22,851 nucleotides of DNA. It comes from Rikenellaceae bacterium. GTDB lineage: Bacteria; Bacteroidota; Bacteroidia; Bacteroidales; UBA932. A program made the translations under genes and the position numbers. This document shows positions 16,616 through 22,851 of the stretch, one piece after another. Location of the stretch: positions 1-22,851 of the forward strand of contig JAAZIW010000083.1 in the NCBI GenBank assembly GCA_012800665.1, given 5' to 3'. The first letter of the stretch is position 1, and each line of letters starts with the position of its first letter. The notes beneath the pieces were generated by a model that saw nothing but the letters and a program-made list of their open reading frames with translations, did no database searches and was not told the origin of the DNA.

Positions 16616-16882
16616 ATGAAGGTATTTATAGCAGCCATTGCACTTGTAGGCCTTTGTGTTTTGGCCATGTGTGTGGGGATATTCTTTCACAAGGGTTTCC
16701 CAAAGACCGATATAGACCAGAATGAGGAGCTTCGCAAGCGCGGCATAAGCTGCTACAAGCATGAGGATGCCCGTTTGCAGCGGGAGGCTTACGGCGGTGG
16801 AGGGATTGAGTGTGCCGGAACTTACTCGGACGCTTGTGAGGGCTGTTCATTGTTTGACCGCAATAATTTTAAGAAGCAATGA
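16616..16882 (+). CDS. Small single-TM cysteine-rich membrane protein, function unknown
   Basis: An 88-residue protein with an N-terminal hydrophobic segment (about 3-24, containing C14 and C19) followed by a polar tail with four more cysteines: C46, C66, C74 and C77, the last two as CEGC. The tail contains FPKTDIDQNEELRKRGISC, which resembles the xNxxLRxKGIxC stretch I associate with short unnamed Bacteroidota membrane proteins. The layout (one TM, then about four Cys) also recalls NqrM, the small iron-delivery factor for Na+-NQR, but the C-terminal sequence does not clearly match and no nqr genes are nearby. It starts 1 base after prs and its stop overlaps the der start as ATGA, which supports it being a real translated gene. 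Function is not assigned. Confidence 0.75.
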   Translation: MKVFIAAIALVGLCVLAMCVGIFFHKGFPKTDIDQNEELRKRGISCYKHEDARLQREAYGGGGIECAGTYSDACEGCSLFDRNNFKKQ

Positions 16883-18186
16883 GCCTTGTAGCCATAGTAG
16901 GACGTCCGAATGTGGGGAAATCCACCCTTTTCAACCGCCTTGTAGGTATGAGGCAGGCTATAGTGGATGATATTTCCGGCGTAACCCGCGACCGCCATTA
17001 CGGCAGGTCCGACTGGAACGGACGCGAATTTTCGGTGGTGGATACCGGGGGCTATGCCGTTGGCAGCGATGATGTGTTCGAGGCGGCCATACGCCGTCAA
17101 GTGGAAATTGCGATAGATGAGGCCGATCTTATAATATTCATGGTGGAAGCGGCCACCGGCATTACCGACTATGATGCCGGCATTGCTGATGTATTGCGCC
17201 GCAGCCGAAAGCCGGTGGTGCTCTGCGTAAACAAGGTGGATACGGGCGAAAAACTCTTTGACGCTTACCAGTTTTACAGCTTGGGGCTTGGTGAGGTGTA
17301 TTCTATTTCCGCCGCCAACGGCAGCGGTACGGGAGATTTATTAGATGCTGTTGTAAATGCCCTTCCCGAAAAAAAGGAGGTGGAAGACCCTTATGCCGGT
17401 CTGCCCAGAATAGCCATTGTGGGAAAGCCGAACGTAGGCAAATCTTCACTTATCAACGCCCTTTTAGGCGAGGACCGCAATATTGTAACCCCTGTGGCCG
17501 GCACTACAAGAGACAGTATAGAAACTCATTACAATAAGTTCGGTCATGAATTCATGCTGGTCGATACGGCCGGCATCCGCAGAAAAGCCAAGGTGAAAGA
17601 AGACCTCGAGTTCTACTCGGTAATGCGAAGCATCCGCGCTATAGAGCATTCAGACATTTGCGTAATGATGATAGATGCCACAACAGGCATGGAGGCGCAG
17701 GATATGAATATTTGGAATCTAATCATCCGCAACCGCAAGGGCTGTGTGCTGGTGGTAAACAAGTGGGACCTTTTCCTTAAAGACAGCTCTACCGTGAATG
17801 AATATACGAAAGGGCTTAAGGAAAGGCTTGCCCCGTTCGAAGATGTGCCGATAATTTTCACTTCCGTGGTGAAAATGCAGCGTATTCAAGATGTATTGGG
17901 CGCTGTTGCCAAAGTATATGAAAACTATTCGCGTCGTATTCCGACAGCCCGCCTGAATGATGTCATGCTGCCCATAATAGCGGAGACCCCTCCTCCCGCC
18001 ACGAAGGGCAAATATGTGAAAATCAAGTACATCACTCAGCTCCCCACAAAGTTTCCCGCATTTGCGTTCTTCTGCAATCTGCCGCAATATGTAAAGGAGC
18101 CTTACAAGCGTTTCGTAGAAAACCAATTGCGCGAAAATTTCGAGCTTACAGGCTGCCCGGTGCAAATCTATTTCCGTAAGAAATAG
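16879..18186 (+). CDS. der: Ribosome biogenesis GTPase Der (EngA)
   Basis: Double-GTPase assembly factor for the 50S subunit. Two tandem G domains are complete. The first has GRPNVGKST at 8-16, DISGVTRDRHYG, DTGG and NKVD from N118. The second has GKPNVGKSS at 182-190, PVAGTTRDSIET, DTAGIRRKAKV and NKWD from N294. A C-terminal KH-like domain (about 350-435) ends in the usual LTGCPVQIYFRKK. At 435 residues it has standard length. The start overlaps the upstream small gene as ATGA. The stop lies 3 bases from the stop of the convergent M64 peptidase gene. Confidence 0.96.
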   Translation: MSLVAIVGRPNVGKSTLFNRLVGMRQAIVDDISGVTRDRHYGRSDWNGREFSVVDTGGYAVGSDDVFEAAIRRQVEIAIDEADLIIFMVEAATGITDYDAGIADVLRRSRKPVVLCVNKVDTGEKLFDAYQFYSLGLGEVYSISAANGSGTGDLLDAVVNALPEKKEVEDPYAGLPRIAIVGKPNVGKSSLINALLGEDRNIVTPVAGTTRDSIETHYNKFGHEFMLVDTAGIRRKAKVKEDLEFYSVMRSIRAIEHSDICVMMIDATTGMEAQDMNIWNLIIRNRKGCVLVVNKWDLFLKDSSTVNEYTKGLKERLAPFEDVPIIFTSVVKMQRIQDVLGAVAKVYENYSRRIPTARLNDVMLPIIAETPPPATKGKYVKIKYITQLPTKFPAFAFFCNLPQYVKEPYKRFVENQLRENFELTGCPVQIYFRKK

Positions 18187-18195
18187 AAACTATTT
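18181..18195. repeat. Short inverted repeat holding both convergent stop codons
   Basis: AAATAG-AAA-CTATTT is a perfect 6-base inverted repeat with a 3-base centre. The TAG of der is in the left arm and the TAG of the minus-strand M64 gene is in the right arm. The stem is only A/T-rich plus one G-C pair, so it is not convincing as a terminator, although it is the only dyad between the two transcription units. Confidence 0.4.
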
Positions 18196-19527
18196 ACCGG
18201 TATAATAATCTACCATTCTTACGATAGCCCTTGAGCAAACGGGGCAGAAATTCTCACACTCGTTGATTTTCATGCGGCATTCCTGTACGGGACGGAATAC
18301 TCCTTTCGACTGATAGCCTCCACCCTCATATACCCCTATCTTATTGTTGAGAGACTCCTTCTCTTCTTTTGAAAGGGTGTTCCAGATGCGGCGTACATCA
18401 TTATTTCTCTCAATTGAATCGGGAGGGGTGGGGATGAAGGTTCCGGGGCTTAGCATATCTTTCCATTTGCTGCCGAAATCGGTAAGAGTGGTAATGTTCG
18501 GCTCCCATGGCTCAACGCCGGACGGATACATAAGGGAATATTCATCGTCGTAATAATATTCATCTGCAAGTCCTCCGAAGCCGTGTCCGAATTCGTGCAC
18601 TAATACCACCTCGAAAGTGGGATGGTCGCTGGATGCTATAACAAGCGAATTATATATGCCGCCCCCGCCGTATTCGCCGGTATTAGCCAGCACTATTATA
18701 TGCTCGAAGGGTATGGCTGCCAGCTGGTTATACAGCGTGCGCATGCTCGATGTAGTGAGATAGCGTTTGGAATAGAAGGTGTCGTAGTGACTGGAGAAAG
18801 AAGTGTCCTTCCATTTATCCGCATGCGGAATAGAAACTCCTGAATCCCTGGAAATTGAACTCACGGCGATAAAATTGAACCTGTTTTCCATGCCTTTGAA
18901 TGGCTCGTGACTCATTATTGCAGTGACGGCGCGCAATGCATCCGAATGAAACTTCTGTTGATCTCTCGCAGAATAGCCGTCGCCTATTACCGCCACATCT
19001 ATACGGCTGTCGTAATTGCCTCCGCCATGAATCTGCCTGTAAGAGCTTTTGCTTTTGAGGGGTCTGATGAGTATGTCTTCAGGGTCTATCGGGTGCGAAA
19101 GGCTGGCGCTTATCTGCTGATATTTGTCGGTAAGAGTTACGGTGATTATTACCGGCTTTTTGGGCCAGGGAACTTGAAAGCAATTTTCGAAGCCCCTGGT
19201 AACTTTGGTGGCCTCTTCGGTATTCTGCCATTCTTGAAATAAGGTGGAGAAAGAGTTGGTATAGAGCACTTCTCCCGAGGCGGCGTCTTTTACGCAGATT
19301 TGTCCGTTTCCTGCCAAAAGCGGTTTTTGCAGATTTGTCCTCCTTCCTGCCCAAATATTAGTTTTGTAGGCCTGCATGAAACTGATGTGCTGTGAAGTAT
19401 CATTGCCCGAAAAAATATAGTCCAATCTCAGGGTGGCGTTTTCGAAATGCTTGGAAAAGAAATCGGAGGAGAAAGCCGTCGAACTCACAAGCAGAGCCGT
19501 GAGCAGTATGCAAGAGAACTTTTTCAT
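18190..19527 (-). CDS. Secreted M64-family (IgA peptidase type) zinc metallopeptidase
   Basis: A 445-residue exported metallopeptidase. An N-terminal signal peptide (MKKFS, then a hydrophobic stretch ending near STAFS, about 1-20) is followed by a beta-rich M64 N-terminal domain (about 25-150) and the catalytic domain. The zinc site is HEFGHGFGGLADEYY with H311, E312 and H315, typical of M64, and D322/E323 downstream in the conserved LADEY. Near the C-terminus lies CPVC at 428-431, within the cysteine cluster CRMKINECENFCPVC, also usual for this family. I chose the ATG at 19527 because it gives a clean signal peptide; the open frame extends upstream into the preceding gene. M64 includes the Clostridium ramosum IgA protease, but most Bacteroidota members have no known substrate, so IgA cleavage should not be assumed. 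The gene starts 1 base after the LysM gene and is last in its operon. Confidence 0.9.
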   Translation of the reverse strand: MKKFSCILLTALLVSSTAFSSDFFSKHFENATLRLDYIFSGNDTSQHISFMQAYKTNIWAGRRTNLQKPLLAGNGQICVKDAASGEVLYTNSFSTLFQEWQNTEEATKVTRGFENCFQVPWPKKPVIITVTLTDKYQQISASLSHPIDPEDILIRPLKSKSSYRQIHGGGNYDSRIDVAVIGDGYSARDQQKFHSDALRAVTAIMSHEPFKGMENRFNFIAVSSISRDSGVSIPHADKWKDTSFSSHYDTFYSKRYLTTSSMRTLYNQLAAIPFEHIIVLANTGEYGGGGIYNSLVIASSDHPTFEVVLVHEFGHGFGGLADEYYYDDEYSLMYPSGVEPWEPNITTLTDFGSKWKDMLSPGTFIPTPPDSIERNNDVRRIWNTLSKEEKESLNNKIGVYEGGGYQSKGVFRPVQECRMKINECENFCPVCSRAIVRMVDYYTGK

Positions 19528-19528
19528 A

Positions 19529-20941
19529 TTATTGAAGTGTAATCTTAAAATCAGGCGTATAAACCACTCTGCGTATGGCTGTATTGATTTGTCCCGTGCC
19601 GTTTGTATGCTCGAACGAGAAGTCGGTTTGCAGACCGCTTCCGTCTTCGCTCGGGAGCCTTCCGAACCATCCGTTTCCAAAGCGTGCGCACATTGTAGCA
19701 AAGTAGTTCAGGCAGTCATAGCCGTGGAATGCAAAGGAATTGGGTTCGCATCCGAACAGGGCCCTGTAACTCATTACAAAAGCAAGAACTTCCGGCCTGG
19801 CATAATCTATCTGATACGTAGAGGATACGTGTGTGCTTATATTGTGGAGGTTTTCGGTTTCTATGGTGCTGAAGCTGCGTATTCTGGATGGGCCGTAAAG
19901 CACTACATCCTGTTTTTTATAGGCCATTAAATTGATGTTGCGTACAGCATCATTGATGAAAGATTCCTCATCGGATGCTATAAGATAGCGGGTGGTCCCG
20001 TAGGGGCTGGAGCGCTCTACAAAGACGGGCTGAATCTGAAGCCCCGACAAAAGATCATAAGACAGGGTGGAGTAGCGCATACCGGAGGCCTTCAGAACAG
20101 AAAGCATGGTTGCAGGTATTCCGCTAAGCGGCTTGCCTTTTTCGCGAATAAGTATGAGGGAGTCGCCAGGAGCCATATCGCTTATAGCCCAGCGCACGGC
20201 ATCTTCTGCTTGAGCCGCAGTAGGCGTGGGAGCCTGGATTACCCTGAGAGTGTCAACCATGCCGGCAGTTTTGGGCTCGAGCGGAGAGATTATATATTTG
20301 CCGTACGGGCAGATGCTTGCGGCGCTGTAAACCTCTCTTTCTGAGATGGGGCCGAGAATCAAGTCGGCATCCCTGAGCATCGAAGAGGAAATGTTTTCTC
20401 CGGAAATGTCGTATGTGCTCAGGTTGATGTTTATGCCTTTGTTCCCAAGGTCACGGGCGGCCAACAATGCTCCGGAGTAGAAGTCAATGCTTTTATCGTC
20501 CGGCGCACCTCCGGTATTGAAAGGCAATAATACTGCAATATTTATCAATTCAAGACCTTGCTTGTCTTCTTCGCCCTGCAAAGCGGCATCTTCGCTCTTT
20601 CTCATTTGCGGGAAAAGGGCCCTGCCGGGCATCTGCGCTTCTTCCGCCGCGGGCTCCTCACGTGCGAGAGGTTCAGTGGGGATTAAAAGCACCTGGCCGA
20701 TTTTGAGACCTTCACTTTCGAGATTGAGGTTCTTGTTTGAATCGTAGATATCCTGAATGCTTACGCCATAAACCTTGCTGATTGAATAGAGTGTCTGCTT
20801 CGCCGTAACCACATGTGCGTAATAGGCTATGCCTGCCACCCTTACCTTATCTTTTGATACCGAAATTTGAGGCACCTCGTAATCTTGCGCCGCTACAGGC
20901 ACCGCAAGAAGAATAAGCAATATCAGCGCAAATTTTTTCAT
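19529..20941 (-). CDS. Secreted LysM protein with a periplasmic-binding-protein-like domain
   Basis: A 470-residue exported protein. A signal peptide (about 1-18, ending PVAAQ) is followed by one LysM peptidoglycan-binding domain (about 42-90: YAHVVTAKQTLYSISKVYGV, then LKIGQVLLIP). A Glu/Ala-rich linker (about 92-130) leads to a C-terminal region of about 340 residues starting with INIAVLLPFN. This has the look of a type 1 periplasmic-binding fold: FYSGALLAARDLGNKG, then DADLILGPISEREV, then FVMSYRALFGCEPNSFAFHGYDC. Such LysM plus ABC-substrate-binding-like proteins occur in Bacteroidota without transporter genes, as here. I infer a cell-wall-tethered ligand sensor or scaffold rather than a transport component. 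The start overlaps the end of the glycosyltransferase gene by 4 bases, and the M64 gene follows after 1 base. Confidence 0.8.
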   Translation of the reverse strand: MKKFALILLILLAVPVAAQDYEVPQISVSKDKVRVAGIAYYAHVVTAKQTLYSISKVYGVSIQDIYDSNKNLNLESEGLKIGQVLLIPTEPLAREEPAAEEAQMPGRALFPQMRKSEDAALQGEEDKQGLELINIAVLLPFNTGGAPDDKSIDFYSGALLAARDLGNKGININLSTYDISGENISSSMLRDADLILGPISEREVYSAASICPYGKYIISPLEPKTAGMVDTLRVIQAPTPTAAQAEDAVRWAISDMAPGDSLILIREKGKPLSGIPATMLSVLKASGMRYSTLSYDLLSGLQIQPVFVERSSPYGTTRYLIASDEESFINDAVRNINLMAYKKQDVVLYGPSRIRSFSTIETENLHNISTHVSSTYQIDYARPEVLAFVMSYRALFGCEPNSFAFHGYDCLNYFATMCARFGNGWFGRLPSEDGSGLQTDFSFEHTNGTGQINTAIRRVVYTPDFKITLQ

Positions 20942-22053
20942 AATTTATCGGTATAATCCAAAAAGGACCTGCAGAAATTATTCCAACTCAGCCTGTCCAA
21001 TTCTTTTCTAATGTTTTGCCTGCATTTCTGCTGCAAGCCGGAAGTCCCGAAAAACTTCTTTATGGCATCTGCCAGAGCTTCGGGCGTTATGTCTTCTGCT
21101 GCAATCCCCGTGCCCGCAGCTTCCACCTCCTTCTTCAGGCTGTCGGTCACTGCCACAGGCACTCCGAAATTATACGAAACGGCAATTATTCCGCTTTGGC
21201 TTGCGCTCCGATAGGGAAGTACCGATAGGTCAGCTGCGGAAAAGAATTTTTTCACTTTTTCATCGGCTATATAAGAGAGAAAACAATGTATTCTTTCTTT
21301 TGAGGGGCTTTCTTTTATAAGAGCCGCATATTCTTCAAAACTCCCATAGGGCTCTCCCGCAATTATCAGCCTGTACTCTTCCGGCAGCAAGCCGAAGGAC
21401 TTTATCAGTATATCCAAGCCTTTGTATTTTCTTATCAAACCGAAGAAGAGAAGATTTTTTTTACCGCTCGGGATGCCAAGGGCCTTTTCGGCATCAGCGC
21501 GGGGAACAGCTTCCTCGAATTGGGAGTAAACAGGATGGAAAAGCTGTTTGCTTTTATATGGTCCTAATTTGAGCAGGGCAGACTGCACTTCTGAGCTCAA
21601 TGTAATGAAACCATTGCAGCCGTTAAGGAAATATCGGGTAAGGGGCTTGTCCCAAAAATGAGCTTCATGCGGAAGGGCGTTGTGAATCAGCCCCACGGTT
21701 TTTACGCCTCTTTTGTTAAGATACCTTGCAACCCTGCCCATGGACGGGCCGAAGAAACTCATCCACCAGGCGATAATTACTAAATCAGGCCCCCAATTCA
21801 GAATCTCTCTTGCAGTGAGCCTCCAAGAGCAGGGGTTTACGCTGTCTAGCAGCCTTTCGGACTCTACCTTAGCGGCATTGTCATCTTCACTTACATATTG
21901 GGTTTTACCCGGGAACAGCAAGGAAGGATATTGTCTTTTGAAGTTGAAAGCACGCACATCATGCTCTTTCCCAAACTCTTGCAACATACATGCGCTGAAT
22001 TGGGAAATACCACCCCTGTACGGGTAGAAGCACGACAGTATGGCTATCTTCAA
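20938..22053 (-). CDS. GT4-family glycosyltransferase
   Basis: A 371-residue GT-B fold glycosyltransferase of family 4 (group 1), presumably cytoplasmic and adding a sugar to an envelope glycan or lipid. The N-terminal domain begins KIAILSCFYPYRGGISQF, with the glycine pair of the donor/acceptor cleft. The C-terminal donor domain has FFGLIRKYKGLD near residues 203-214, the usual GT4 strand-loop with R/K contacting the phosphates. It is followed by a LIIAGEPYG strand and the block LPYRSASQSGIIAVSYNFGVP, in which the glutamate-rich E-x7-E motif is replaced by a serine-rich form seen in a subset of GT4 enzymes. Donor and acceptor cannot be predicted. It starts 6 bases after the OmpH-like gene and overlaps the LysM gene by 4 bases. 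The isolated single glycosyltransferase does not look like part of a capsule cluster. Confidence 0.87.
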   Translation of the reverse strand: MKIAILSCFYPYRGGISQFSACMLQEFGKEHDVRAFNFKRQYPSLLFPGKTQYVSEDDNAAKVESERLLDSVNPCSWRLTAREILNWGPDLVIIAWWMSFFGPSMGRVARYLNKRGVKTVGLIHNALPHEAHFWDKPLTRYFLNGCNGFITLSSEVQSALLKLGPYKSKQLFHPVYSQFEEAVPRADAEKALGIPSGKKNLLFFGLIRKYKGLDILIKSFGLLPEEYRLIIAGEPYGSFEEYAALIKESPSKERIHCFLSYIADEKVKKFFSAADLSVLPYRSASQSGIIAVSYNFGVPVAVTDSLKKEVEAAGTGIAAEDITPEALADAIKKFFGTSGLQQKCRQNIRKELDRLSWNNFCRSFLDYTDKL

Positions 22054-22059
22054 GACGGA

Positions 22060-22668
22060 TTATTTTTTCCCCGACTGACTTTTGCTCTTTACATATTCGG
22101 CATTGAGGCCAGTGAGTATGTCATCTGTAACATCGAGGTCGGTATCTGCAACTGCCACAGGAGCGGGAAGGATATTGCCTTGAGTGGTGAGTATCATGGC
22201 AAACTGCTTGTCCTCATTGTATTTTACGAGATAGCTGTGAATGGCATCTGCAAGCTGATTCATCATAACCTGCTGCTCTTCGGCTATTTCCTGCTGTTTT
22301 TGAGCTGCAAACTGCTGAAATTCATTCTGCCTCTTCTGGAGGTTTCCGCTTTGTACTTCAGCCGTACTGCGGGTAAGGAGTCCCTTGTCTATCTTGTCCT
22401 GGAATTCTTTAATATCCTTTTCAAGTTTGCTGCCGCGACGGTTTACCTCCTGATTAATGCTGTTGATTTTTGTTTCTACAACGCTGCGCAAGTCGTTGGC
22501 CATATCGTATTCTTCCAGAATGCGATCCAGATTGAAATATACGATGTCGCCCTTTCCGGCGATGCTCTCAGTGGTTTCGCTTTCTGTAACTTCTGTTTTC
22601 TGATTCTTGCAGGAAACAGCCAGCATGCCTGCAATGGCAAGGATGCTTAAAAATAAAGTGCGTTTCAT
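22060..22668 (-). CDS. OmpH/Skp-family lipoprotein
   Basis: A 202-residue OmpH-like protein. The N-terminus is a lipoprotein signal with the lipobox AVSC, so C20 would be acylated. Typical Skp is a soluble periplasmic chaperone, so the lipid anchor is a noticeable difference. A short Glu/Thr-rich spacer leads into IVYFNLDRILEEYDM, the first strand and helix of the OmpH fold. A long coiled-coil section (about 60-145, rich in K/E/Q, e.g. QKRQNEFQQFAAQKQQEIAE) forms the tentacle. The C-terminal part (about 150-190) returns to the beta core with FAMILTTQGNILPA. In the family this trimer holds unfolded outer-membrane proteins. It is the first gene of the minus-strand operon with the GT4, LysM and M64 genes, and no bamA is nearby. 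A second OmpH copy elsewhere in the genome is likely. Confidence 0.87.
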   Translation of the reverse strand: MKRTLFLSILAIAGMLAVSCKNQKTEVTESETTESIAGKGDIVYFNLDRILEEYDMANDLRSVVETKINSINQEVNRRGSKLEKDIKEFQDKIDKGLLTRSTAEVQSGNLQKRQNEFQQFAAQKQQEIAEEQQVMMNQLADAIHSYLVKYNEDKQFAMILTTQGNILPAPVAVADTDLDVTDDILTGLNAEYVKSKSQSGKK

Positions 22669-22688
22669 CTTAACAAAGTATTATTTTA

Positions 22689-22696
22689 CAAATTTA
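22689..22696 (-). promoter_or_regulatory. Candidate -7 promoter element for the ompH-like operon
   Basis: Read on the minus strand this is TAAATTTG, an exact TAnnTTTG match 20 bases ahead of the ATG at 22668. No -33 TTTG is found at the right distance, so support rests on one element in an A/T-rich region. Confidence 0.35.
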
Positions 22697-22719
22697 CTAA
22701 AAAATCTTTACTTGAGTTC

Positions 22720-22736
22720 GCCTGCAGGCCGCAGGC
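22720..22736. repeat. Small GC-rich hairpin in the divergent intergenic region
   Basis: GCCTGC (22720-22725) and GCAGGC (22731-22736) form a perfect 6-base stem around a 5-base loop in otherwise A/T-rich intergenic DNA. It has no adjoining T-run on either strand, so it is unlikely to be an intrinsic terminator. It could be an operator-like dyad for the divergent promoters or a chance palindrome. The rest of the gap (22669-22813) holds only A/T-rich sequence with the two candidate -7 boxes. Confidence 0.3.
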
Positions 22737-22795
22737 ATATTCCATATATTTTACAAAAGTAACAAAAACCATGAGGAAAATAGTAAAAATAGTGT

Positions 22796-22803
22796 TAAAT
22801 TTG
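22796..22803 (+). promoter_or_regulatory. Candidate -7 promoter element for the gene at the right edge
   Basis: TAAATTTG matches TAnnTTTG and ends 10 bases before an ATG at 22814. No TTTG lies at the -33 spacing. The element supports 22814 over the ATG at 22771 as the start of the truncated gene. Confidence 0.35.
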
Positions 22804-22813
22804 TCTTTTGTAA

Positions 22814-22851
22814 ATGAAGATAGGATATCACATAGGGAATCCATCCATTTC
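22814..22851 (+). CDS. 5' end of a truncated gene of unknown function
   Basis: An ATG at 22814 opens a frame reading MKIGYHIGNPSI to the window edge. Twelve residues are too few for identification. It is preceded by a good -7 box and is divergent from the ompH-like operon. A competing frame from an ATG at 22771 (MRKIVKIVLNLS...) is also open to the end, but it would start upstream of the candidate promoter and has A/T-rich composition, so I prefer 22814. Confidence 0.35.
   Translation, partial: MKIGYHIGNPSI

Noticed and set aside
19528..19701. Upstream extension of the M64 peptidase
   Set aside because: It overlaps the 3' end of the LysM gene and would bury the signal peptide that begins at the ATG at 19527.
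22771..22851. Alternative start and frame for the gene at the right edge
   Set aside because: It is open for 27 codons but A/T-rich, begins upstream of the candidate promoter and cannot be judged. The frame from 22814 is preferred, without certainty.
1..22851. Mobile elements, tRNAs, CRISPR arrays, defence genes or toxin-antitoxin pairs
   Set aside because: I looked for transposase-like motifs, terminal inverted repeats, direct-repeat arrays, tRNA-like cloverleafs and known defence domains on both strands and saw none. The genes are coherent housekeeping and envelope genes with no broken copies.

Overview
The window looks like a chromosomal core region of a member of the Bacteroidota, most likely order Bacteroidales. 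Supporting this are a DUF4783-type secreted protein, an M64 (IgA-peptidase family) metallopeptidase, an OmpH-like lipoprotein, a Bacteroides-style cytidylate kinase P-loop, an almost complete lack of Shine-Dalgarno sequences, and several TAnnTTTG boxes (the Bacteroidota -7 promoter element) just ahead of start codons. I see no tRNA, rRNA, insertion sequence, prophage or CRISPR array. Coding density is very high. No gap exceeds 300 bases, and the longest gene-free stretch is about 145 bases (22669-22813).

Layout. (1) 1-7449, plus strand: the tail of an upstream gene (possibly dnaX), lptB, then a histidine-degradation operon: fused ftcD-fchA, hutU, hutH, hutI. These genes are separated by 0-18 bases or overlap by 4-8 bases. 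(2) 7446-8303, minus strand: folD, convergent with hutI and overlapping it by 4 bases. (3) 8409-10597, plus strand: cmk, ispH, efp. (4) 10604-11008, minus strand: a DUF4783 secreted protein. (5) 11061-18186, plus strand: rlmH, a very large NtrY-like sensor kinase, engB, prs, an 88-residue Cys-rich membrane protein and der. (6) 18190-22668, minus strand: an envelope operon read ompH-like lipoprotein, GT4 glycosyltransferase, LysM plus periplasmic-binding-like protein, M64 metallopeptidase. (7) From 22814 the 5' end of another plus-strand gene runs off the window.

How the genes work together. The hut genes give a full route from histidine through urocanate, imidazolonepropionate and formiminoglutamate to glutamate, with the formimino group passed to tetrahydrofolate by FtcD and converted to methenyl-THF by the fused cyclodeaminase. 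FolD, encoded head-on next door, acts on that same methenyl-THF. The rlmH-engB-der string, with efp close by, concerns ribosome maturation and translation. A sensor kinase is embedded in it by a 4-base overlap with rlmH. The terminal minus-strand operon is an exported or envelope-directed set of uncertain function.

Most of the window is ordinary housekeeping. The least explained parts are the 10-TM sensor kinase with three predicted periplasmic regions, the 88-residue Cys-rich protein between prs and der, and the OmpH/GT4/LysM/M64 operon. I did not find anything I can call a clearly new system.
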